Positions 34,576-44,657 of a DNA stretch of 64,000 nucleotides are shown one piece after another. The translations under genes and the position numbers were made by a program. The stretch is from Blepharisma stoltei (lineage: Eukaryota > Ciliophora > Heterotrichea > Heterotrichida > Blepharismidae). The stretch covers positions 275,001 through 339,000 of the forward strand of contig CAJZBQ010000045.1 of NCBI GenBank assembly GCA_914767885.1, read 5' to 3'. The notes beneath the pieces were generated by a model. That model searched no databases. It worked only from the letters and a program-made list of their open reading frames with translations, and was not told the origin of the DNA. How positions within the stretch are numbered: the first letter of the stretch is position 1; each line of letters starts with the position of its first letter.

Positions 34576-37500
34576 TTAGTTTTGGTGGACTGCTGAGCCG
34601 ACAGGTGCATAGGAAGCAAATTGTCCTGAACCCATTGGCATCGCATTGTAAGGCTGAATTTGGGGAGATAGGCCTTCGAATTTCTTGGCATTCTTGTAGA
34701 GCTTTTTCGCACATATAATGCAAAACGCAAAAACTGCGAAAATGCAGAGAGTTGTCATGGCAAGGCCTGGAATCATGTGGGATTTGAATTCTCTTTCGTC
34801 TATTTCACCGTCTTCATCTCCTTCACCACTTTCTTCATGTCTATCCCTTTTTTGTTTTTCATGATCTCCATTTTTATTATGCTCAGCATTTTCAGGTCTC
34901 TCTGAAGAGTCTTGGCCACCGTTATGGTTTCCATTGTGTTTGCCTTGTAAGCTTCCGTTGCTTTCTCTGTAGTGGCTACCATCCCTATCATTTCTTTCTT
35001 CTCCTTCTCCTCTGTTAGGGTGATTTCTTTCTTCATTATGGCTACCTCTTCTGTCATTTTGGTCTCTATTTGTGTGAGATCTTTCATTTTCTTCTACTTC
35101 GTCTTCAGGATATTGGCCTTTATTATGATATAATTAAATAATGTGTCTTGGTTTGGGTATTGCATCCCGGCAATGCAGCCTCGAGCACATATTTATTTAA
35201 ATCGGCAAGTTTTTTCCAACCCAGAAATGGGTAGCTATGCTAAGTAAGCAGCTCTGGCAATGCATACAGCCAAACTTAGACTACTTTCAGAATTGGATTT
35301 TATCTCAAGGGAAAAGATGGGTTCAGAGTTTGGAAATGGAATCCCAGCATCATCTACAGGCAATGTCTAGACCAATCGAAACTTTCTAAAGTGAACTAAG
35401 AATTACGCCTCAGGTTTTGAATTTTTCCTTTTTACCATTTTTTGGGATTTTTGTATAGGCAGCTTCGTCTAGCCCAGCAAAGTCACAGAAGTCCTAGCTT
35501 TACCACTCACCACTGGAGCCGAAAAGGCAAGGAGTATACGGAACCACCGAACCTTAATATATAGGATTTGCCCTAGGATGGCGCTATATGGCGCCATCCT
35601 AGGGCAAGCGAAAATTGGCTCCACACGGGAGCCGTATTCCATGTGTGGAGCCATTTTTTCCACGTGTGGAATCCACATTTTTCCACGTGTGGAATCCACA
35701 TTTTCCCACGTGGAACACAAATTCCCGTGTGGAGCCGTGTCTCCAATTGCCCGAGGATGGCGCAATATAGCGCCATCCTCGGGCAATTTCTATAGCTGAT
35801 CATGGCAGCGTCCGCTTAGAACAAATTTTCCCTAGGAAATGTGACACTATCAAAAATACGCGTCATTTTAGCATGCAGCCTCTCTGGCGATGTCCCAAAG
35901 AGACTGAATCTACTAGGAGATCCCTGGTGATTGCGTAGCCAACAGGCAAGCCACCACACCTATAATAAGTTTAAGGCCTTTATTAGGATGATTTCTTCCT
36001 CTATTTCCTTGTCTTTCATCTCTTTCTCCATCGAAATCACGATCTCTTTCATTTTCATCTTCACGACCTCTTTCCCTTCTTTCTCCACCAAAAATATTTT
36101 CTCTTTCATCCTCAGGGCGATCTCGGTGGCCTCTTTGACCTCTTTCGCTTCTTTCTCCTTCAAATTCATTTTCTCTTTCATCTTCAGGGCGATCTCGGTG
36201 GTCTCTTTGACCTCTTCTGTTTCTTTCTCCTTCAAATTCACGATCTCCTTCTTCTTCAGGACGATCTCTGTGATCTCTTTGAAGTCTTTCATTTTCTTCT
36301 CCTTCGAATTCATGACCTCTTTCACCTTCTTCCTCAAGACGATCTCTATGACCTCTTTGGCCCCTTCCATTTTCTTCTCCTTCGAATTCGTGACCTCTTT
36401 CACCTTCTTCCTCAGGACGATCTCTATGGCTTCTTCCATTTTCTTTTTCATCGAATTCGCGATCCTCTTCCTCAGGGTGATCTCTATGACCTCTTTGATC
36501 TCTTTCATTTCTTTCTCCTTCAAATTCATTTTCCCTTTCTTCATAATGATCTCTGTGACCTCTTTGATCTCTTCTGTTTTCTTCTCTTTCAAATTCACCA
36601 TCCTCTTCTCTTTCTTCATCAGGATGATGGTTCCTTTGATGTCTTCTATTTCTTTTTCCTTCAAATTTTCCATCTCTTTCTCTTTCTTCATCAGGATGGT
36701 CTCTGTGGCCTCTTTGACGTCTTCCATTTCTTTTTTCATCAAAGTCTCTATCTCTTTCTTCTTGAGGGGCTTGATCTCTTTCTTCTTCAAAGCTACCTTC
36801 TCTTTCATCTTCACGTGGAGGCTGTTGATGATGTCTCCTTGAGCGTCCTTCTTGGTCTTCCTCTAATGGCTTATGGGATTTTTTGCCTTTGCATCCTGAT
36901 TTTTTACCTTTGTGGTGAGGTGGTTGGGGAAATTCACCATTTTCTTCTGATTCTATTTCATTTTCTTGTGGTCTATTAGCTTCTGAAGATGAATTATTAA
37001 GCTTTTCTTCTTCCTCCTTCTCTTCTTCATCTTCTGGTGGTGGAGGTGGGAAATCTTCTTCCTCTTCATCTTCTGGAGGTGGATGTGGGAAATCTTCATC
37101 TTCATCCTCTGGATGTGGATGTGGGAAATCTTCATCTTCATCCTCTGGAGGTGGAGGAGGATGCCTGGAGCCTTTTCCTCTATGTCTATTTCCATGATGA
37201 GGTGGAGGTGGAGGCGGGAAATCTTCATCTTCATCTTCTTGCTCATCATGCATTGGTGGACGAGACTTTTCTCCTCTATGTCCAGACTTCTTTTCTCTAT
37301 GGTGTGATTGTGACTCAGCCTCTCCCTCAGGTGTTTCTCTATCTTCAGCTGGGTCAAATTCTTCTTCCTCTTCATGTTCTTCTGGAGGATTAAATTCTTC
37401 TTCCTCTTCATTGTCTTCAGGAGGTGGAGGAGGATGCCTAGAGCCTTTGCCTTTATGTCCATGTCTATTGCCATGATGAGGTGGAGGCGGGTTAGAGTCT

Positions 37501-38414
37501 TCTTCTTGTTCATCATGTGGGGGGTGAGAGTCATTTTCTTCACCATCTTCTGGAGGACGTGGGAAATCTTCTTCTTCATCTTGTTCTGCATTAGGAGGAT
37601 TATTGTGGTTTGGTGCATTATCATTTCTTTGGCCTGATTTATTGTCTTGTTCCCTTTCAGGTGGAGTTGGTCTGTTATCTTTATTGTCTTTTGGGTATAA
37701 GTTTTGACTCTCCTGAATCTTAGTTTCATAGTCTTCATTAGGGTTTTTACCTTGATAGCCTCTATGGCCTTCTTTATCTCTTGGCTCTCTATTTTCTGAC
37801 TCTCTTGAAGACTCATGACTATCATAAGGCTTCTTGCCTTCTGGTCCTTCTTTGTCCTCATCTGCATAGTTTTCTTCATTTCTTCTGCTTACATTTCCTA
37901 AGAAGCAAAAGCTATATAATAATGTAGCAACAATTAAAAATATGGCTAAAATCGTAACAGCCTTTAAGTACTTTTTAGCAGACAAAGAGTCTCTTTTTTT
38001 GCCAGCTCTCAAGCCAAATATTGAAGTCCCCATAAGCGAGAAGTCAACAATAGCTTTGAAAATGAGAATAGAAGTAGTTGGCTGAAATTGGTGATGAGCT
38101 CCATTTAGATCGTCACTAGGAGTTACAAATTTGAATAAAGTCAAACTGATGTCAAAGACAGCTATGCCTAGCATTAGGAATGAGGTTATTCTTACCCACT
38201 TTGCCCATTTGTCCCTTAGCTTCTTGACTTTGTGGAATTTTGGGTTAGGGATTGGAGCAAGAACTTGAGGAGCCTGAATAGGTTGAGACTGTATAGGAGG
38301 AGGAGCACTTGGTAGAGGCCCTAAGGATGCGTATTGTAATCGCCCATCAGATCCTTGCTGGATATAGTTTTGGGGTTGTGGTCTTGCAAAGTATTGCCTT
38401 TCTTGATTTTCCAT
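34576..38414 (-). CDS. Four-TM protein with giant charged low-complexity region (paralogue 1)
   Basis: Begins MENQERQYFARPQPQNYIQQGSDGR, then three hydrophobic helices (ITSFLMLGIAVFDISLTLF; ILIFKAIVDFSLMGTSIFGL; AVTILAIFLIVATLLYSFCF), a hydrophilic region of roughly 700 residues extremely rich in Glu, Asp, Arg, Pro and His, and a last helix (MIPGLAMTTLCIFAVFAFCII) with a short tail ending PVGSAVHQN. Removal of the 860-bp insertion at 35126-35985 gives 992 residues in one frame (RNHPNKGQYPEDEVEENERS). Same architecture and end sequences as the gene at 40179-41806. The family looks tetraspanning, with the charged loop on one side of the membrane. Function unknown. Confidence 0.82.
35126..35974 (+). 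mobile_element. Class S insertion (about 850 bp) carrying a nested palindrome
   Basis: Target duplication GGCCTTTATTA at 35115-35125 and 35975-35985. It begins TGATATAATTAAATAATGTGTC, similar to the ATATAATTAAAATATGGCGTC head of the NSMAF and TRAPPC8 insertions. A class F palindrome (35560-35794) is nested inside, and the block GTGACACTATCAAAAATACG near 35850 resembles class C elements. Removal restores the frame of paralogue 1. Confidence 0.82.
35560..35794. repeat. Class F palindromic element nested in a class S insertion
   Basis: Outer arms TTGCCCTAGGATGGCGC and GCGCCATCCTCGGGCAA, inner arms GGCTCCACACGGGA and TCCCGTGTGGAGCC, with several TTCCACGTGTGGAA-type dyads in the centre. Arms end in TATAG/CTATA. 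Confidence 0.88.
35990..36880 (-). repeat. Coding tandem repeats, Glu/Arg/Gly-rich
   Basis: Imperfect repeats of about 22-27 residues with the core EFEGERNxRGQRGHRDRPEDE within paralogue 1. The long shadow frames in other registers of this stretch reflect its biased codons. Likely prone to length change. Confidence 0.85.
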
Positions 38415-38839
38415 ATACAATATATTATTATTAAAGGATTTTTTTTATGGTTTCATATCAATGTTGAAAGAAAATTTAAATCGAAAAACGAAAAATTGCA
38501 TTGATTATTGCTTTCAGAGGATGTTTTTCAACTTTTTTTTGAATAATTTTTAAGCAAAAAAATTTGTAACGTCTTCGGAGATTGATAAAATGGTCCTGTT
38601 TTATTCAGTAAGGAACATAATGGAATTAGCACACACTTTTTACGAAGAAACAGCTTATATAAATATATCCCAATATTATGATTTAAAAAAAGTGAACTCC
38701 TATAAAATAAAGCACTCATTAGAGCAATAAAACTACTCAAACTTAAGCTATAGCAATTAAAAATATTTTTAAAATAATTTTTCAAAAAATTAACCAGCAT
38801 TCACACTTAAATTCTTTATTTAATAATTTATTTTGATAG

Positions 38840-39396
38840 CTCCCCCCATCCTTGATCGAACGATTGACTGTAAAAATTCCTAAAGATTAGGAAAAATTAA
38901 CCCCTATCCTTGATTGAACGATTTTCATATCATGCAAATTTTTATATATATAAAAATATATTAGTTATCAAAAGCTTTGGAAGATGTGCCTAATTAGGTT
39001 GTTTTCAGAGGCCTTGAGATGACATGAAGCTACGGAATAAGCCATCCGAAGTACTTTAGTCATCAATCTGGGCTTAAAAACTCAATAATCTAAAAAATAG
39101 AGATTCTTTAAATTTAAAAATTTTTAATCCCAATAACGAACAATTAAAATTTATATAGTTTAAAAAGGGTAATCAAAAATTTCAAAATATTAAAAATTGG
39201 TATTTTTAAGAAATTAATTCAATTTTTTGCTGTAAAAATAATTATTAAATGCTCTTAACCCTCTTATTTAAAAGTATATAAAAAGAAACATATATTTTTT
39301 ATTTTTATATATAAATTGTTTCCCAAAAAAAAATTTTTTTTTTAACGATATCCTTGATCGAATGATGGCGAGCCGTTAGATCGAGGATGGGGAGAG
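38840..39396 (+). mobile_element. Class T element, family 3 (about 557 bp)
   Basis: Ends CTCCCCCCATCCTTGATCGAACG and ATCGAGGATGGGGAGAG, flanked by TAG/TAA. Each end has a second inverted copy of TCCTTGATCGAACG, giving subterminal hairpins. Internal sequence is shared with 50283-50823 in opposite orientation (for example CATCTTCCAAAGC/GCTTTGGAAGATG). Confidence 0.88.
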
Positions 39397-39439
39397 TAAG
39401 AAAGAATAGAGAGTCAAAAACATTATTTAAGATTATTTA

Positions 39440-39825
39440 CTCCCCCCCCCCCCCCCTCCGTGAGCGAACAAAAAAATTTTGTTCGCTCACGGAGGGGGGT
39501 TTAATTTTTTTTTTAAAAAAAATTTATATATAAATTTTATAAAAAATATTTTTTTCGAAATTTAAAAAAATCCTAATTTGCAAAAATTGGGAAGCAAATA
39601 TTAATTTAATTTGCAAAATTTATGTTTTAAAACGCAATTTGTTTAAAATTAAACAGAATTAGCTCTAGATTTCATTATACTAATTATCACTTATATATCA
39701 AAATTTTTTTTCCATTAAAATTTTTTCTATTAAAAAAATTTTTGTTCACTCACGGAGGGTGGGTTTTTGGTCAAAAAATGGCGATTTTTTCTAATGGTTT
39801 TGTTCGCTCACGGAGGGGGGGGGAG
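39440..39825 (+). mobile_element. Class T element, family 1 (386 bp, TTA duplication)
   Basis: TTA at 39437-39439 and 39826-39828. Best-preserved family-1 copy: a long C-run, CTCCGTGAGCGAACAAAA and its inverse at both ends, and the internal AAATTAAACAGAATTAGC block. Lies 44 bp after the family-3 copy. Confidence 0.93.
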
Positions 39826-40178
39826 TTAGAATAATTATTTAGCTAAAAAACGAATTTTTAGAGTAGATTTTTAATATATATATTCTCATTGTGTTCTATA
39901 TTAGATATTTATTCAATTTAAACTCTATTTAGATAAATTAAAAATCGATCTAAATGCTTAGCATTAAAAATTTTGTCATATAGTTAATATTAGGCTAATT
40001 GAATAAACTTCTAATTGGTAGTTCTTGTTAAAGTTTTGGTAGGCCAATTTCGATTTTAAAGTACTGCAAAACTGTTTGAGATTTCAATAGGCATCAAAAA
40101 TAAATATTAAAATTGAAAATTTATACTTATATGAAAATTGAACATTTTAATCAAAAATTTATGCAATAATAGTTATTA

Positions 40179-41806
40179 TTAGTGCTGATTCATTATTGAT
40201 CCAACTGGAGCAAATACAGGATACTGTGCTTGAGCGCTCATAGGAACTGAACTGAATGATTGCATTACATATGGCTGACCTATCATAGGCTGAATAAAAT
40301 CTTGGGGAGCAGGCACTTGCTGTGATGTTAAAACTTCATATTTCTTAGAAGATTTGTAAAGATTTCTGGCACATACAATGTTACATGCACAAAGACCTGC
40401 TGTGCACAAAACATTTATCAGCATGCATATAATGATGATTGATTTAAAACTGACATCGTGATGATTCCTATTACCGCCATACATAGCATCGGTATCTTCG
40501 CTGTCGTAGTATGTATTCCCATCATAAATTTTCCCACCCATCCCTTCGTTTATTTCTTTATTGTGTTTTCTTCTATGATTTTTTCTTTTTTTAGCCTCGT
40601 CTCTATCATCTCTATCATCTTTGTCATCTTTGTCATCTTTGTCATCTTTGTCTCTATGATATCGTGCTCTTTTTTCATGCTTATTATGCTTTTTTTCTTC
40701 TTTGGAATGCAAAAATCTGTTTCCATTCTTATTTTCATTGTTTTCTTCTTCAGGATCGGCTTGATGGCCTTCAGCATGTCCTCCTCCTATAAAAGAAAGT
40801 TGTCTGTTTTTATTTTGATTTTTCTTATCCTCTTCTTCCGAAACTTCTTTTTCCTTTTCTTCTTTATCAATTGAGCCGTTTTCATTATAATCTTCACTCT
40901 TCGGAGAAGCAGAAAATTGGTCTTGCTTAACCTCCATGGGTTTATTCTCACTAATTGAATGAGCTTCAGTATCTCTTGAAGTAGGTTCATTACTTTGATT
41001 AACCTTATTATAATAAATCGAGTTTTGAGTACCATAATCTGTTGGGTTTTTCTTTTGTTCTGTTTCATTAACTTCGTATGCATCTGAGGAGTCATCAATT
41101 TCAGGCCCTCCAAATTCCCAATCTTGAAAAGGTGCTGGCTCAAATCTATCTCTGCTTTCTTTTTCTACTTTATTTGCCATTACAAAGCTACAAATGATTG
41201 TTGAAGCAATTAAGAAAATAGCTAGCAATGTCAAAGCTCTTAAATATTTTTTTGCTGATAGTGAGTCTTTTTTCTTGCTTGCTTTAAAACCGAGCATAGA
41301 TGTGCCAATCAGAGCTAAATCAGCGACTGCTTTAATTATAATGTCACAAGCTGACAGTCTTAATTGATTCTGATTTGGGTCATGAAATTGATTTGAGTTA
41401 GCATATGTAAGTAGTGCCATTGAAAAATCAAGGATTGCTAAGAAAAGCATTAAATATGAGGCTACTGGGTTCAGATTATTTTTCGACCAAATGCCACACT
41501 ATTTAAAATTTTCAGCCAAATGTATTTCGATGTAATGCACACTATCAAAAATCCACCGTCATTTGGCAAAGCCGAGGCTACTTCGACCCATTTAGCCCAC
41601 TTGTCTCGGCGTTTTTTGACTTCATAGAGTTCTGGATGCATAATTGGTGCGGAAAGCTGAAATCGCTGCCCAGGGTGCATCATCTGATGGGGTAGGTATG
41701 CTCCATTTGAATAAGATCCTAACGGAGCATACCGTGGTCTCTCATCAGAACCTGATCGAATGAAATGCTGAGGTTGTGGCTGAGCAAAAAATTGCTGATT
41801 GTCCAT
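40179..41806 (-). CDS. Four-TM protein with charged low-complexity region (paralogue 2)
   Basis: Starts MDNQQFFAQPQPQHFIRSGSDERPRYAPLG, clearly related to paralogue 1, then KRRDKWAKWVEVASYLMLFLAILDFSMALL (TM1 restored after removal of 41466-41581), IIKAVADLALIGTSMLGF, ALTLLAIFLIASTIICSFV, a hydrophilic region of about 250 residues with (D-K-D)n repeats, and a C-terminal helix (SIIIICMLINVLCTAGLCACNIV) with the tail APVGSIMNQH. 503 residues in one frame. The pair is a tandem duplication in which ends and helices are conserved while the charged loop has diverged in sequence and length. Confidence 0.82.
41466..41573 (-). mobile_element. Class C element (108 bp, 8-bp duplication) in paralogue 2
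   Basis: Target duplication GAGGCTAC at 41458-41465 and 41574-41581. Shares TTTTTCGACCAAATG, CAAATGTA and AATGCACACTATCAAAA with the SEC13 element. Deleting 116 bp restores the first transmembrane helix. Confidence 0.85.
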
Positions 41807-42215
41807 AATAGAAATTTTATTATAACAGATTCTTTTTAGTGAGGAATATGAATATTATTTTAAAAGCGTAGTGAAATATGCAGAAGATAATGCAAAATAA
41901 TTAAGCTCTGAAACTTTTAAAGTATCTCTCCTATCCATTTTAAATACTTTGTTGATTTTAAAAAATGAAACCCCACCTTTCCAAAAATGACGATATATTT
42001 CCAGTATGAGTCACTCTTAACTATGGAAAAAGATAATCCTTTAACTCAAGAATAATCAGTCAAATATTTCCATCAATACGATTTTTTCATGTTTTTACAA
42101 AGAGATTGTGAATATTAAAAGCATTTATGTTTATTTAAAGCATAATTCTTATTTAATGGGCTTTATGCTCTTTATGATACATCTCTAGCACACAAAGATT
42201 CCATACAAACAGAAA
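41807..42215. other. Divergent intergenic spacer
   Basis: About 400 bp, AT-rich, between divergently transcribed genes; no signal recognised. Confidence 0.5.
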
Positions 42216-43568
42216 ATGGCAAACAATGAATTTTCTAGGGGTCTTACTGAAAAAAGGCACCTCTACACCCCAATTCATAGAAGGACGCATTCCACTAATA
42301 TAGAAAGCGTTAAAGGAATAATATCATTACAAAACCATCGTCGCACCCTTTCAAATACCCCTCAAGAGTTCAGTCCCATTCAAAATCCTCAGCAAATCCA
42401 AAATTCTTTAAGAAAACCTTTAAATGTTGAGCCTTACAGAGAGCCTCTAACCCCTGACTCCTTAAATTCTCCAGCTTCCTCTTGCTCATAATAATTATTA
42501 ATATGGTGGAGAGACAAAATATGCCATTAACGATGACGCACCACAGTGGGCGCCAAAATGGCTTTATAGCCTAATCAAAGGCTCAGACCCTTTGATTCTA
42601 ACCCTAAGCTAGCTGTATGGGCTCCGTATGAGGTGGGTGGCCTTGGGAGTCAGCTAGTGGTCATTCCAGTCCAGTATTAGTTATCCGGATGGTTTTTGGA
42701 CCATGGATTCCTTCTCTGCCGGTTTCAGAAGGCTATGACTCTTTTTTCCTGGGTGCCGTCTCTCCCAAAGGTGGCCGACAGGAGGTATTAGGCTACGTTT
42801 ACCTCCATAGCACCCGATGGTGCACTAACAGGACGTCTTTCTAACCAGTCGAGATTCTTTGAGATCACAGTGCAAGCCCATCTCCTAGAGAATATCACCA
42901 TTCAAATTAGCGGCTGAGTATCCGCCCATCAAGCAGGTTGGCGCTGGCCGAAAGCATGCTGAGGCATCAAATCTGGAAGGAATTAAAACTCTTAATTTAA
43001 TTTATTTTGTTCATCTCAGCCTAAAAAGATTAACAAAAAAGGATTTATCGGCTTATTAGATGCAGCAATCACTTACTTCAACCAAGAGCCTCAGATTCAA
43101 ATCCCAGCTCCCAACAATGAGATTATAGAAATGAAAAAAGAAATAAGAAGACTTACAGAAAGACAATTAGAAATAGAAAAAGCTAATGAGCAATTGCTAA
43201 AAGATTACTCAATGATGAAGGCAGCCTTAGAAGAGCAGAAATCTAAAAAAGAAAATTACGAAAAGCATATCCAGTCTCTACAAAACTACACACAAGAACT
43301 AGAAAACGGTGTAAAAAAAATCCAAATTGAGCTGAAAAATGAACAGAAAAAAAACGAGCAGATGAGAATGGCAATAAATGTAAATGAAAGCCAAGCCAAT
43401 GAAAGGAGGCTGCTAGGGAGAGTGCCTGTATGGGAAGACGAAGGAAAAAAGAGGGGAAAAGAAGAAAGCTTGAGGGTGGATAAACCTTCACCAACACCTA
43501 TTATGTACAAGCCGATTTCCCAAAGAGGAATGAAGGAAGAAAAAAGAAGATCAATGGGGTTTACTTAA
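42216..43568 (+). CDS. Coiled-coil protein with Ser/Pro-rich head, split by a class S insertion
   Basis: The head MANNEFSRGLTEKRHLYTPIHRRTHSTN to SPASSCS is followed, after deletion of 42490-43014, by SQPKKINKKGFIGLLDAAITYF and then a coiled coil (EIIEMKKEIRRLTERQLEIEKANEQLLKDYSMMK) and a basic tail (KRRSMGFT). 275 residues in one frame. The segment FIGLLDAAITYFNQEP looks like a short amphipathic helix. Family not recognised; the layout suggests a cytoskeletal adaptor. Confidence 0.7.
42490..43006 (+). mobile_element. Class S insertion, family A
   Basis: Short target duplication TTGCTCAT (42482-42489) and TTGTTCAT (43007-43014). Homologous to 19916-20389 over most of its length. It has a T-arm-like GAGGCATCAAATCTGG near its 3' end, then an AT tail. 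Removal joins SSCS to SQPKKI in frame. Confidence 0.85.
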
Positions 43569-43631
43569 TACTTTAGTTTAACATGTATTCTTATGAAAGA
43601 AATAGAATATTGTCAAAAATGCTACAGTTAA

Positions 43632-44273
43632 TTAACAACAGCTAGAATAATTTGAAATCCTTCGGCTATAATCTGCAAGCATAAGCTTTATTTCTCGGTT
43701 GCATGTTAATTTCCTTGCTTTCGATATATCTTGCTTTTTTCACTTCCCAAAATTCAATAAAACTTCGACAGCTTTTATATTCCCCCACCTGCATGCAACC
43801 TCCAAGCAAGATTCCATTTCATTATCGCCTACTTCACTTTTTATCAGTGGATTCGCCCCAAATTCGATTAAACACCTAATTACATTTGGATACCCGTTCA
43901 AAGCCGCTTCATAAAGCGGCGTCCTTCCTACCACGTTTCTTTTATTTAAAAAAGATAATTCACTTGTCGGGTTTACAAGAAACTTTTTAGGGTCATTATA
44001 AACAAGTTTTTCAATAGCATCAAGATCAGATTTACTGCCGCGTCTGATGTGCTCGAATAAACTTTCTCTTCGCTTGTGTTCTAAAATTGCTTCATATGAA
44101 GGATTTCCAGATATAAAAGTAGATGACGCATTGCTCTCAGGGCAATGCACTATTTCGTCGATTAATTCATCAATATTAGAAACCACGTTTGCGATGCCTG
44201 ATTCTTTGAATAAATGAACTGCTTCAATTGCATTTCCTATAGATTTCCATCGCCGCTTGGCACTGTATTCCAT
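43632..44273 (-). CDS. Ankyrin-repeat protein
   Basis: 213 residues, uninterrupted. An N-terminal helical part (MEYSAKRRWKSIGNAIEAVHLF) is followed by about two ankyrin repeats: NVVGRTPLYEAALNGYPNVIRCLIEFGANPL and MESCLEVACRWGNIKAVEVLLNFGK. TGA (Trp) follows at the former apparent end and the frame continues through KKQDISKARKLTCNREIKLML to TAA. A protein-interaction module; partner unknown. Confidence 0.8.
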
Positions 44274-44657
44274 TTCTTATGATTTAATTAATTCTTAAAA
44301 AAATAGACTCTGATCTTATTGTAAAATAGTTTTATATATTCTTTTTGAATTGGTAGTATTTAAACTCTCACTCAAAATATTATTCTTTTTAAAAATTTTG
44401 GCTATTAAAATCTATTATTTTTTATATATAATAAATCGATCATTTCCAGTTATGAAGTTTTGGGATATAATTTGGAATAATTTAATTTCATTTTTATTTA
44501 TTATCAATAATTAAATAAGATCGGATATGTATCAGTTATGCTTTTTTTATGAAGCCTTAGTAAATCTTTAAATGTCATTATTTTTTCTATACGTTAAATT
44601 AGCATTTTATAAATAACGCTATTGATAAAGTTGGCAGTTGATAAAATAATTAAGATA
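44274..44657. other. Intergenic spacer
   Basis: About 380 bp of AT-rich sequence between divergent genes; no feature recognised. Confidence 0.5.

Larger units (their letters stand above)
38415..40178. other. Intergenic region occupied by two class T elements
   Basis: About 1.76 kb between the paralogues; more than half is the elements at 38840-39396 and 39440-39825. A 90-residue minus frame at 38528-38800 is hydrophobic but AT-driven, and I do not accept it as a gene. Confidence 0.6.

Noticed and set aside
35931-37879. Long frames of 300, 284 and 308 codons overlapping paralogue 1
   Set aside because: Shadow frames created by biased codons of the Glu/Arg-rich repeats; the register with the membrane helices and paralogue similarity is the real one.
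38528-38800. 90-codon hydrophobic minus frame
   Set aside because: Low-complexity AT-rich composition, no start context or conserved feature; sits between repeats.
39440-39480. Long C-runs as assembly artefacts
   Set aside because: They recur at both ends of independent copies, always next to the same motif and a TNA duplication, so they are genuine ends, though their exact length may be unreliable.
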